Shown: positions 1-10,939 of the stretch, one piece after another
Layout of the letters: every line of letters begins with the position of its first letter
Position numbering within the stretch: the stretch's first letter is position 1
Origin: Escarpia spicata
Taxonomy: Eukaryota; Annelida; Polychaeta; Sabellida; Siboglinidae
Direction: 5' to 3'
Assembly: GCA_963995525.1 (NCBI GenBank)
Contig: OZ023210.1
Span: 60,629,956-60,693,955, forward strand
Length of the DNA: 64,000 nucleotides
Position numbers and translations under genes: made by a program
The notes under the pieces: model-generated
What the model was told of the DNA's origin: nothing
The model's input: only the letters and a program-made list of their open reading frames with translations
The model's database searches: none

Positions 1-350
1 TTCTTACATGAGTGACATTTAGAGGGGCCTGGATTTAGTTGAACATCTCCTGATAGCATAATGCATAGAAGTATGGAGAATGTTGTTGTTGTCCTGGGTT
101 TGTACGGTAGAGGAGTGATCAGCAATCCAGTGGAGGTGCTGGATTTGAGACATTTCAATTGGGCTATGGTTTTCCATATGGGACTGTAGATGTAGTAGGA
201 CGTGACAGAATGGATGTCTTGTCTAGCATTGTCGTTGACATAGGTCTCGTTTGTGTTGCTCTGGAAACTCTCAAACTTTTTGAAATTGGGATCATTTAAA
301 AGCCTAAAAATGATCTGCAGACATAAAACCATGAACAGGGTACATCAAAA
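1..350 (-). mobile_element. CR1-like LINE, 5' end only (ORF N-terminus)
   Basis: This is the 5' end of a minus-strand non-LTR retrotransposon whose body lies left of the window. Read on the minus strand it encodes a hydrophobic leader followed by the 2A-like motif and then SKCHS, matching the start of the full ORF in the copy at 39,090-41,660. It is homologous to 21,890-22,210 and 41,360-41,690. The left edge of the window falls a few codons after the 2A-like motif. Confidence 0.75.
24..47 (-). other. 2A-like ribosome-skipping motif, intact form (DVQLNPGP)
   Basis: The minus strand encodes G-D-V-Q-L-N-P-G-P followed by S-K-C-H-S. The 2A consensus is D-(V/I)-E-x-N-P-G-P, so only the usual Glu is replaced, by Gln. 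2A-like sequences near the N-terminus are described for APE-type non-LTR retrotransposons of marine invertebrates. This copy keeps the Gly-Pro junction and the reading frame into the rest of the LINE ORF. Activity of the Gln variant is unknown. Confidence 0.7.
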
Positions 351-388
351 ATTGTATGTCGTATGGAGCCTGCCATGTCACCAACTCA

Positions 389-545
389 ACCGGAGGCCTT
401 CAAGTAGTCCCCGAATGTTTTCCACTTTGTCATTTCAAAATGCAGACCACCGAACATGATTACATACTTGTCCTCGCCATGTGTCTGAGGCCAGTTCCAC
501 TGAACAAACTTAGCCAGTGTATACAGTGGTGCATCTAAAGTAATC
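389..545 (-). pseudogene. Remnant of a repetitive transposon-type ORF (short copy)
   Basis: The minus strand matches the same-strand ORF at 41,971-42,308 in unit C, including coding for a KYVIMFGG-like stretch. Proteins with the pattern GGLHxEMA...L..SGW...L.QA.IAS.G.ADS are very widespread in invertebrate genomes and look transposon-derived; I do not know an assigned function. Here only about 50 codons remain. The left side is cut by a deletion that joins it directly to LINE 5' flanking sequence. Confidence 0.5.
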
Positions 546-1500
546 ACTAGAATCCCTGTATAGATGATTATATTTCAGCCAGTTACGAAACACCAGCAAT
601 GTTATTTGGATTATTTTTTTGCAATTCAGCCATTTCTAAGTACTATGTAGGGCAGCTAAAACCACCGTTCACCCGGTGGCTAACAGGCTAAAGATGAAGC
701 AAAATAACCCTTTATTTACCTCTGGTGACCCAAATATGGCTCGGAATGGAAAGCTTATAGACGATTCGTGATTAACGTGGAAAAGTATGTATAGATCCCG
801 AATTACATGACAATTGGAGCATTTAACTGAAAAACATAACTTTTTAATGTTTTCTTTAAAAAAATTGTTTTAAATGGCTGAAACAGGCTCCAGAAAGTTC
901 ACATGACTTGATTCCAATAAATTTATGAAAAGTTATGGCACCATGAAGATTCAGCCAATAGTGGCAGTCTGACAGCACTCAAATCATGTGCAAGTGAGGG
1001 TAGATTATAGCAAGTTACCAAAATAAATGACTCGCTTAAAGTTGAGTTATACAAGTAGCATAGTTGAGTACCTTTTGATAACTCTAAATAATTATTATAA
1101 TGGCTGTTCTCTTATGGCCTACATGTATTGTGAGACATAGTACTTATGTTAATACATATAAAATATAAATACTTGTTATAAATAAGGAAATCATGCATCA
1201 TTGTTAATGTAATTGGACCAAAATGATATGGATTGTTAAGAGACTGTATTAGTGAGACTAATTTATTTTACTGCTACAGAAATCATTTGGGTCGGTCGTA
1301 GGATGACCATAATTGTGAGGTGGCTGTCTTAGCGAGGGGACTATAAAGCAATGTTCATTGTATTATTTATATGAAATAAATTCCCTTCAAAGGTCTCAGT
1401 TGAGATATGAAAATGCATATGCTCTTAGCATTGTCTTTGTGTGTTCTTACTAATGACATGTTGGGTAATGTAAACATTAAACCAAGCATTTTCTGTTTGT
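546..1500. other. Non-coding stretch of unit A
   Basis: I see no coding signature, tRNA or clear repeat here. The sequence is AT-rich and is matched in unit C (about 42,310-43,140) with scattered substitutions and small indels. Unit B has lost most of it. Confidence 0.6.
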
Positions 1501-1507
1501 ACAGTTT

Positions 1508-1753
1508 CACCATTTGAGCTAGCACTAGTTGCTGTGATGGAGAGATTGGTGCAGTGGGTCGAGCACAGTGGTGGCAGAGAACTATACTCTTCTGCAACGG
1601 CATGCTGGTAAGGGTGGCATGGAAACAGCACACGGAGTTGGCCTTCTGACTGATATCACCCTTTCCATCACATCCCTGGAGGAACTGCATGCGGTGGAAG
1701 CAGTTCTGCAGGACAAGGCTGCTGTCAAACAAATGGTGAGTCATCTGAACTAA
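1508..1753 (+). pseudogene. DUF4806-like exon, unit A copy
   Basis: A frame starting before the GTG at 1,568 encodes about 60 residues ending in ITSLEELHAVEAVLQDKAAV. The spacing of hydrophobics and Leu/Glu in that end resembles DUF4806, a small domain found in many invertebrate, often transposon-associated proteins. A pyrimidine-rich acceptor (TTTGTACAG, ending near 1,507) precedes it, and AAATG|GTGAGT at about 1,735 is a good donor. An alternative exon in another frame, ending at CATGCTG|GTAAGG (about 1,604), is also possible. It shows no link to ZCCHC4, which begins 1.1 kb downstream. Family assignment is tentative. Confidence 0.35.
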
Positions 1754-1997
1754 ATGGGTAAGATGAAAGTTGACAGCTTAAGTGCTCCTTACCAATTGTA
1801 ATGTCAAGTTACCGACACAGCTCCCTCCAGTCCCTCATAACTAGAAACCCAAATCTAAGCCTTCAACATGTTTAAAGGTGGATAATCATGGTGGAATCAG
1901 TTTTTTAATCAACCTTCACTTTCAACTTCCAGTGATAGATTTTCATTTAAAGTTATTTCCTTGGCTTAGTCCATTGTGAATCCTGTTCTTTTGTGTT

Positions 1998-2510
1998 CAT
2001 AGATATGTAGGTGACAGGGACCGTAGACATGTAGGTAACATGGACCATTGATATGTAGGTGACAGGGACCATAGATATGTAGGTGACATGGACCATTGAT
2101 ATGTAGGTGACAGGGACCATTGATATGTCAGTTACAGGGACCATTGATATGTCAGTGACAGATACCATAGATATGTAGGTGACAGGGACCATAGATATGT
2201 TGATGACAGGGACCATTGATGTGTGTGACAGGGACCATTGATATGTAGGTGACAGGGACCATTGGTATGTGTGTGACAGGGACCATTGATATGTAGGTGA
2301 CAGGGACCATTGATATGTAGGTGGCAGGGTCCATTGATATGTAGGTTACAGGGACTATTGATACATAGATGACAGGGACCATACTTATGTAGGTGACAGG
2401 ACCATTAATATGTAGGTGACATAGACCATATACATGTAGGTGACAGGGACCACTGATATGTGGGTGACAGGACAATAGCTATGTAGGTGACAAGGACGAT
2501 TTATTTATTA
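1998..2510. repeat. 24-bp minisatellite, about 21 copies
   Basis: Degenerate tandem copies of GACAGGGACCATTGATATG plus TAGGT. The period is a multiple of three, so the minus strand reads as repeats of MVPVTYIS and stays open. It sits between the DUF4806-like exon and the first ZCCHC4 exon. It recurs at 23,150-23,655 and 43,672-44,195 with different copy arrangements. I treat the open frame as a by-product of the period. Confidence 0.9.
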
Positions 2511-2860
2511 AAATTGTCTTTAATATTAAATTCAAGAAACTTCAATGCATTTTCATATTTAAACAGACAGAGGTAAAACTGAGAATAAAATGTTAGTTGG
2601 TGAAATTTTTGTAGTGGAAATGTTGCCAAAATACTGGTGAAGTATAATTATTATCACTTTCTGCTATGGATATCTTATGTATGTCGACACCAGTGACTTG
2701 TAAGAATTGTAATGTTTTGTTGCAGAAGCTTGTCTCTCATTGTAATTATTATAACAGTTATATTACATTGATTAATAATATCTTCCATTACATGAACATT
2801 TTACAATTACAAACAGTTCCCCTGTTACAACTTGTCCAGTGACTACTTGTTTTGTTACAG

Positions 2861-5800
2861 GAGCAGTTTTACAGTTGTAAATCTTTCTGCCATTACAACA
2901 TGTTCAACCTTTACTTCTTCCGTGGTTCCACTGCTTCCTCTGCTTCCTCTGCTTACAAGAGGTTCCTCTCTCATTCTACCTCGGATGAGATCATCCTAGT
3001 AACAGATCCTCCATTCGGCAGACTGGTCGAAGTGATCGCTCACACGATCCGCGGGATCATGTCAGACTGGTCATGTGACACTGACGGTACGTAACTGAAG
3101 GTTTTCGGGGCAGAACACGATACATGCCATTGATGAAATTTTGCTCAAACAGGAAGTTGGCATTTGTTCAACCATGTGTTGAAGTAGAACTATGTCAAAT
3201 TTCAACCAAAATGTTATTTTGCAGCTCTTCCCAATAGGCGCTTACTGTATGGAAATGTCACATTGCTCAATCTACAAATGGCAGCAATCGTTCATGATTT
3301 ATATTGGTGCAGAGAAGTGTGTTTAGAGATAATTTAAATTCCCTGAATACATACAACATTCAGCTGTTTGAAAGGTATCGTTTCAGAAGAGTTGATTTAT
3401 TCTTACTCTTTTTCATTTCTGCCATGATTAACAAATGAATTGAAGTGAGTTGTGGGAAAAATGTTCCTCAAATGCAGTAACTCACTTATTGGTTAATCGT
3501 ACCAGAAACACTTAATTGGATGATGTCTGGGTGGCTGCCATGCAATGCTACCTAAGGATCTGCCCAGCTAGGTACATGTATGGAATTGGGTGTAACTTTT
3601 CTGCCTAAATAGGGTGCATTTCATGGAACTGACCACTGCTATATATCCAGATCTCTATGTCCATGACTCTATGTTCAAGGCTTTGTCCGAGTTGTGTCCA
3701 GGACTATCTGTCCAGGTTGTACAGTTACTGTGCCTGAGCACTGTGCATCTCGCTGCTTTTGAGATCGCTGTTAACTGCCATTATTGATACAGACGTCTGG
3801 TTAAAAAGTAATGTTATGAAAATTGTTACAATAATATTTTTGAAAAACATTTTACTGATGCCTCTCAGAATCTTACCATGCTTTCAAAATGAATATAATA
3901 TCTATTAATAATAGAATTCGTGGTCAAATCGACCTACAAGCTGATAACACTGTGCTTGATCATTTTACACTCAGCCTCTGTCTCTTTCAGGTTGATTATG
4001 ACAACCACATGCTGTACCAGAAAGGGAGTCGGGGGGGGGGGCAAACCATGGTTCCCCTGTTCACAAACCTTCCTCCCGCCTCCATCAAACTCCCCCGGGA
4101 AGAGGGGTACAGGTGTGTGTACATAAGATGGGTTTAAGTTTTGAAAAAAGTCTTCCTTGTGTAGAGTTTCCATCATGAAATTATTTGAAATAGACTAGTC
4201 TTTCATGTGTTCACTGTGTAAATAATATAAATGTTACACATGTGTGTTTATTTTGATGTTTTGTGACACCTATAAATTTTTCTTTTAATTGTTGGCAATG
4301 TTTTAAAATACAGCCGATAGTGTGAAAACCAGAGCTTACATTGAAAATTACATCTGAAAAAGTGAAAAACCACAACTGATACAATTCAAATCAAAGTTAA
4401 AATTGTGAACACCACAGTTGATAGTATATAAAACCACAGCTGAGTAAAAATGTTGGAAAGCTTTTATTCCCGAAACCAGATTTTTAGCATTCTCAACATT
4501 CAAATTGCTGTATCTCTGAAAGTAGTTTGAATATAGGTAACATTGATGTGTGTATTTTTTTCCTCAATGTGCTCTATTCAATTATACAATAAAAACAATG
4601 TTTCAAGAGCGTCTCATTTTGGAAAGGTGGGTCCTACATAATGGTAGCACTCAAACATGTCAAATTGATACATACACAAAGAATAGCATGCAGTTGAAAC
4701 TGCTGTTGACAGAACTGGTAGGCAGACTATTGACAGGGATCACATTTTTGGCTAAACAATAAAAATTTGATTATATGTACAATAGTACGGAAATTCATTG
4801 CTTTTGGGTATAATTACTTAATTTTAATCTTTGCAGGTTTTGTGCCAAGTGCCAGTGTTATGTGCCAACAGATATTGACCACTGCAACAAGTGTGACGCC
4901 TCACGTCTAAGGTATGTCTCTCTACATCTGTACATGTGTCACCTGTCACAGCAGAATTATGACGTAGAGTTTTGTACATAAAATGACACCTCATTTTTTG
5001 ATATATCTTCAGTATTTTTTTTATTTATTAATTAAATTGAAACAAACTTTAAGAAAGCAATGTTTTGAAAAATGATGTCATTTGATTAGTTTGGGATTAT
5101 CCGTCAAGGAAAGTAAAGTAGACAGTGAAAAATGACAATGCAAGGATTATAAATTGTGCATTTCTGCCCAAATAACAAAACTGATGGCACATCACTTAGA
5201 AAAGTTACTTTTGGCTCGGGTGCAGAATAGGCCTGTTCGACTTGATACCTGGTTCACTGTGGCGTGTGACAAACACGAAGATACTTATGTTGATAAGTAC
5301 ACTATATATACAGTGGAACCTCATTATTAAGGTCACATGCGAGAGTGTGTGAAATGACCTGAATGTTGAGCTGACCGTATTAAAAGGACTAATTTCCTGT
5401 ACTTTAGTATTATATACAGAGTCTGTGCATGTAGCGCCATCTGGAGGACGGCCAATTTTGCTTATAGTTTTATTATACCCAATTGGACAATTCTTAAAAG
5501 GTTGTTTCAGAAACCGTACAAATTTGAGAAATTTTCAATTGTGTTACCATAAATTATTGAACACACAACTAAAGTAAAAAGCATAAACTAAGGACATATC
5601 TTGTTTAGGGGATAATTAGATCAGTAGTTATTACTCACTGATTATTTGCAATGTATAGTGTCACTTGTTTTGGTCATGACAGATGACACGTAGTATTCTT
5701 GGTCCTGACAGATAACACATGTAATGGTCTCACTTAAGCCACCCTCTGTCTCTGCAGGATGGATGACAGTACACGCACTGTGACAAGTGTCAACAATGTG

Positions 5801-6778
5801 TCAAGCCATCACATGTCCACTGTGAACATTGCAACCAATGCCACCTGGTGGACTACAAATGCGGTTATGTCAAGGTCACAGGTATGACCTCAAATTGTAA
5901 TGTTTTTGTTGGCAGACCTGTAATTATAATCAGATATTCACCTGCAATTTTAAAGAGGTTCTTTTTAAGCGAATATCCTTTTATCAACTCTGAATGCTTC
6001 CCAGAGAAATCGAGATGGTGTTCTAAACATCCAATAAACAGGTCTGCCAGAGAGTAAAATGTAAAGTGTTCTGAGCATTACTAAGGACTGGGTACGATGC
6101 TATATAAGAGTTTCCCTTTACTCTTACTTTATCTATTTTTAGTATTCTGTGTGGAAGCTGTTCAGGGGCTTAGCCAGAGACATGTCTGTCTGTCTTCAAG
6201 ACTGGCATATGACTGGCCAAGAAGGGTAATTACAACTGAATAAGACTGGTTGAATTTTGAGAGGAATTATTTCTGGCTAAGGGCCTGAAGCTGTTTGATG
6301 CCTGGTTCTTGCAGGTAGCCATGTGTGTGGAGACTTGAGCCATCAACGAAGAGACTGCCCCAATCAAAACAACATGACGACCAAGAGACAATTGTAAGTT
6401 TTGTGTGGACATGGTAACGTAATAATAATAACAAAATGTTAAATAATAGTTAATAATAATAACATGGCTTGTTTTCCATCTACATGCTTGAAAATTGTGT
6501 TCAGCAGCACAGCAAAACAAAAGGATTAAGCAAAAAAGTAGATTAGGACTAGATGAATAACAGAGCAATAGAACTTGAGATTTTCAATTGAGGAAAGGCA
6601 GTAAAGAGTGAAGGATTTATTATTTGTGATGGGTAATATTTATGTTTAAAATTACTGTTTTACTTTTTGATTTGTGTTGTTCAGTTGCAAGCGGACAGCA
6701 ACAAAGACAAGTGATGGAGACATCACTGCAGACGTCAACTCAACCGAGGGGAGGAAGAAACTGAAGAAATGTCACTGA
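2861..6778 (+). pseudogene. ZCCHC4: ZCCHC4 (28S rRNA m6A methyltransferase), 5'-truncated pseudogene, unit A
   Basis: ZCCHC4 methylates one adenosine of 28S rRNA in the nucleolus. Visible exons: 2,861-3,086 (SFCHYNMFN, then the catalytic DPPF at 3,005-3,016); 3,991-4,112 (VDYDNHMLY to EEGYR); 4,837-4,911 and 5,758-5,881 (Cys/His zinc ribbon, including CVKPSHVHC); 6,315-6,393 (knuckle, CGDLSH); 6,685-6,778 (Lys-rich tail, stop TGA 6,776-6,778). Order and motifs match the vertebrate protein. The GRF finger and N-terminal half are absent. The exon encoding FWFFPYF, present in unit C, is deleted, so splicing 3,086 to 3,991 gives an immediate stop. A 1-bp deletion near 4,900 destroys a Cys codon and the frame, 5,764-5,766 is an in-frame TGA, and the first knuckle Cys is Ser. 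Confidence 0.82.
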
Positions 6779-6870
6779 TGGTTGATGGTTGACACCACTG
6801 AATGATGGTCGACACAGTGGTTGATTTTGACACTGCCGCTTGATGGTTTTTACAATCAGTTGATGGTTTC
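6779..6870. repeat. Short run of 23-24-bp TGATGGTTGACAC repeats
   Basis: Three to four degenerate units lie directly after the ZCCHC4 stop codon. The same repeat is longer in unit C (48,903-49,090) and longest in unit B (25,935-26,215), so it has changed length independently in each copy. Confidence 0.75.
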
Positions 6871-7032
6871 AATTATATATCTTATTTGCAATATGACATT
6901 TATAAAATCGACTGTTTTTAAGAAATGTAAGTTTAATGTATATTTTTATGTGTTGTTTTATATTAATGAAAATAACAAATTATCTGTTGCTACATAGCAC
7001 TGCTGTTGTAATATTGATGTGTACTCAGTAAT

Positions 7033-7038
7033 AATAAA
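7033..7038 (+). promoter_or_regulatory. Candidate poly(A) signal of ZCCHC4 copy A
   Basis: An AATAAA lies 255 bp after the stop codon and is conserved in units B (26,381) and C (49,526). This is consistent with the 3' end of the original gene having been included in the duplicated segment. Confidence 0.45.
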
Positions 7039-7059
7039 TTTAAATTATGGCAAAGCCAG

Positions 7060-9436
7060 CTGTACATACACAAAATCCATGTAAAAAAGTTGTATCTTAA
7101 AAGGACGCAGTCTGTTCCTCATTATACATTAATCTACCTATAGTCGAGCTAGAGTATGTATGTATGTATGTATATATGTGGTTAGTTTATGTTTTCCTAC
7201 TAATCGGCTTGCAGCTCGGGCATCAAACTTTCAGGGACTACCTGGTACTCAACGATACCTAAAAAGAAAAGTAACGCCCTTAATTTGTCTAAATTCCTCA
7301 AATATCAATGGTTCCTAGTAGTTTACACGTAATTGTTTTAACCAGCAACACTCAAGAAATGTGCACGCTATGGCTTGTCTTTTCAAACGTCCATTAGAAT
7401 ACAACGGGAATCTTTGTCTGAGTATATAGACCAGAAAGTTTTCTTCTACCTATCAGTTTTTGTTGTCTTTTTTATATTTTGCTGGATCTTTTTATAAGAT
7501 ATGTCAGTCAAATGGCACTTGTAGGAAAGGAAGTATGCTAAAATATTGTATGGATGGCATTGGAAGCCATTTAATTAAATAACTGGTACTGAATTAGAAT
7601 GATTCCATGTGCAAAAAGTGCATAAATTTTTCTGAAAACTAATTCAATTCACGCTCAGCAGAAACTGGTTGGACCATCTGCAACATGGCTAATGAAATAA
7701 TTACATTATATGCCTCTAAAACTTGAAAGGACGTTTAAAAAATTTAAGTCAAATACTGAATTTGCCAGATTTTGTTCACATTTATCCATTGGGATTTTGT
7801 CATGTGAAATTATGTCAAGAAAACACCAGATACATGTTGTATTGCATGCTCTTATAAGCCATAAAAGCTAATCCAATCAGTACTCTTAAATAATCTCAAT
7901 CACTAGTACTTTCACATTTCACTTAGCTCAATCACTGACTGACACTAGCTGGACATTGACAAAAATAAACAATTGCCTACACCTAACTAGTAGCTTTCTT
8001 TAATATAGGTTAGCTCACTAGCTGTGTGTAATATGCACTATGATCATCTAAGCTAGTTCTAACTACTGACAGCAGCCCAGGGACAATTGCCACATATATA
8101 CCCCAATAAAACAGTTAATAAAAGTTAATCAAGACTTGTTAAATTAAATTAACCTCTTCCAGAAAAGTTAATTACCTGTAATTAAAGTAATGTTCAATTG
8201 AAATTAGCCCATGCCTGCTGTATATATTCACAAATGCATTTTAAGAATGTTTTTCATGTATAGAAGCCAAATATTTGGTTGAAGAAATTAAGTAAACTTG
8301 TTTATTTTATTCATGTGTGAAATGCACACTAAATATAAGAAATCCTAATAATTCCAGTTGCTACCATGGGTATAATATCTTTGAATTTAAATACAACATA
8401 AATATTTTCAAAAATACATGCATTTGAATCCAACTCTTGTGGACGAGATAGAATGTATCTGCATGCGTGTGTGCATGCATGCCTGCATGCTTGCATGTGT
8501 GTGTGCATGCAACCCAACATACTTGTAGAGGGAGGAATTAAACAGGTAGAATTGGAAAAGAGGCGAGAGAGAAAGAACATTTCAATTTGGGACGTAAAAC
8601 AACCACTGTGGACGACAAGCACCCTGGCAGTGACCACCCTCAGTGCCAGCATATCAAGGTTGATTTGGTGATAATGTTCTGAAAAAGGCTGACTAGTTGA
8701 ATGGGATCTCATCAGACCATTATATTTTAACTACAATAATACAGACTATCCCGGTTAATCAGTTAATAGAACGTTGTCGAGTGATGAAAAAACTAGAACA
8801 ACTAGAACTAGACAGTGTGTAACTAAGATTCTTTACTGTGAAACGACTACATCATTATTTAACATTTATAATGACATCTAGAGCATTTGAGGATGCATCA
8901 ATTATTTTTATGTTTCTGCAAAGTAGTAGAATTATCGTTATGATGGCCTATTAAAATCTGCACTGCCATATATAGATAACTTTGAATACATTCAAATATA
9001 AACTTTTCGTTGATTGATTTGTTAGAATATATGTTCAAATATAACATAGCCTGAACATATGGTCGATCATTTACTACCTATTGTAGCAGATTATGAAATA
9101 CCCAGGTTCGAATCAGGAGCTGCTATGCCCAGTTCACTCAGCTGTATGAATGAGTACCTACCTACAAACAGTGGTGGGTATTTGTGTACAAATAATCTTC
9201 ACACATTAATTGCAGCATAGCTGAATACTTCCCAAAGAAGTTGAGATGGTGTTTGATTGAACAGGTCTGTCAGGGAGTAAAGTGTAAATGCTTTGATTCG
9301 TCCTATGAACTGGACAATATATTATACAAGAACTTATCATGTAATATTATGGTAAAATCTGTGCAACTGTTGTTGCATCTTCAATGAGAAGATTGTCAAA
9401 TTCTGCCAGTCCAAATGTTGCAGTACAGTAGCCTGC
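7060..9436. other. Non-coding stretch of unit A
   Basis: No exon is supported. At 7,140-7,260 there is a sequence with a diverged relative outside the array at about 51,710-51,800. At 8,455-8,510 a cluster of alternating GCATGC/GTGTG forms short palindromes. At 9,106-9,114 GTTCGAATC matches a Pol III B box and is followed by CTCAGCTGTATGAATGAGTA, typical of the body of a decayed tRNA-derived SINE, but no A box is visible. Confidence 0.55.
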
Positions 9437-10146
9437 AAATCCATGCGTAGACACCCCTTTCTGCAGTTCGACATAAAACCCATGCGTAGACACCCCTTTC
9501 TGCAGTTCGACATCAAACCCATGCGTAGACACCCCTTTCTGCAGTTCGACATCAAACCAATGCATAGACACTCCTTTTTGCAGTTCGACATCAAACCCAT
9601 GCGTAGACACCCCTTTCTGCAGTTCGACAGCAAACCCATGCGTAGACACTCCTTTCTGCAGTTCGACATCAAACCCATGCTTAGATACTCCTTTCTGCAG
9701 TTCGACAGCAAACCCATGCGTAGACACCCCTTTCTGCAGTTCGACATAAAACCCATGTGTAGACACCCCTTTCTGCAGTTCGACATCAAACCCATGCGTA
9801 GACACCCCTTTCTGCAGTTCGACAGCAAACCCATGCGTAGACACCCCTTTCTGCAGTTCGACAGCAAACCCATGCGTAGACACTCCTTTCTGCAGTTCGA
9901 CATCAAACCCATGCATAGACACTCCTTTCTGCAGTTCGACATCAAACCAATGCATAGACACTCCTTTCTGTAGTTCGACATCAAACCCATGCATAGACAC
10001 TCCTTTCTGCAGTTCGACATCAAACCCATGCATAGACACTCCTTTCTGCAGTTCGACAGCAAACCCATGCGTAGACACTGCTTTCTGCCGTTCGACATCA
10101 AACCCATGCGTAGACACTCCTTTCTGCAGTTCGACAGCAAACAACA
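9437..10146. repeat. 39-bp minisatellite, about 18 copies
   Basis: Tandem copies of a 39-bp unit containing CTGCAGTTCGACATCAAACC and ATGCGTAGACAC. Units differ mainly at GCGTAG/GCATAG, ACACC/ACACT and ACATC/ACAGC. Because 39 is a multiple of three and the unit has no stop, long frames are open on both strands (plus-strand unit MRRHPFLQFDIKP). I regard these as repeat by-products. It is homologous to 29,113-29,857. Confidence 0.92.
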
Positions 10147-10579
10147 TGCGTTTGCCCACAAATCCCATCGCCTTGTTATCCTACAACAGAAAAGCCATAA
10201 GCAAAACATTATGTACATTTTATGATGTAGGTCTCAATTATAGTTTATTTTCATGTAAAATAAGATCTCCATGTGTCATAATGCTATCTAATGGAGACAG
10301 ATAATTTATTGTTTTTCCTTAAAAATCCTTTGTCCTACAAAACAATGGCCCAGATTTTATCATGATTACATAAATAGTTGCATGCTTGTCACATCAGCTA
10401 TGGATATTCTGCTCCACCCTACAATTTGTTTGTTTTCTCGTGGAAGTCAACATAGGACATGCTTCTAATCAGACAAGAAGATTTAGCCTACAGATTTTAA
10501 GTTAAAATTATCTTTAAACATCTACCAGAAATATGGTAATGAAATGTCTGCAATATGTGAACGTTATATGTTATGTATG

Positions 10580-10825
10580 TCTCTCTCTCTTCCTCTCCAT
10601 CATTCTCCATCCCTCCTCTCTCCCCCCCCCCCTCTCTCTCATGTTCTGTCTCTCTCTATCCCCCTCCGTCTCTCTTCCCCTCTGTCTCTCTCCTCCTCTG
10701 TCTCTCTCTCCCTCCCTCTGCCTCCCACTTCCTCTCTCTCTGCCTAGGCCTCCCTCTCTCCTTGTGTCCTCTCTCCTTGTCTCCTTTCTCTGTATCACTC
10801 TCTCCCCCTCTCCCTGTCTCTATGG
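10580..10825. repeat. TC-rich low-complexity tract
   Basis: Imperfect CTCTCT/CCCTCT sequence of about 245 bp, open in several frames only because of its composition. It is nearly identical to 30,305-30,555, with indels in the C runs. Confidence 0.9.
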
Positions 10826-10939
10826 CTGACGTATGTCTTGAGAGACTGTGTCAACTACTGTTCCTTGTTGTGACTGATCAACTGATGTTTATTTGCTTGT
10901 TGTAGAATGTGCGGCCGACTGATGCAAGTGCCCTGTGGC

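Noticed and set aside
1998..2510. CRISPR-like array
   Set aside because: Repeats are contiguous 24-bp degenerate units without unique spacers, and the DNA is eukaryotic.
6140..6225. Extra ZCCHC4 exon (VFCVEAVQGLSQRHVC) between the finger and knuckle exons
   Set aside because: It has an acceptor and a possible donor (AAGG|GTAATT), but its 83-bp length would shift the frame into a stop, and the neighbouring exons join in phase without it.
9337..10218. 290-codon Cys/Arg/His-rich repeat ORFs on both strands
   Set aside because: These are by-products of the 39-bp period. Frames switch between units through small indels, and no start context or splice structure is conserved.
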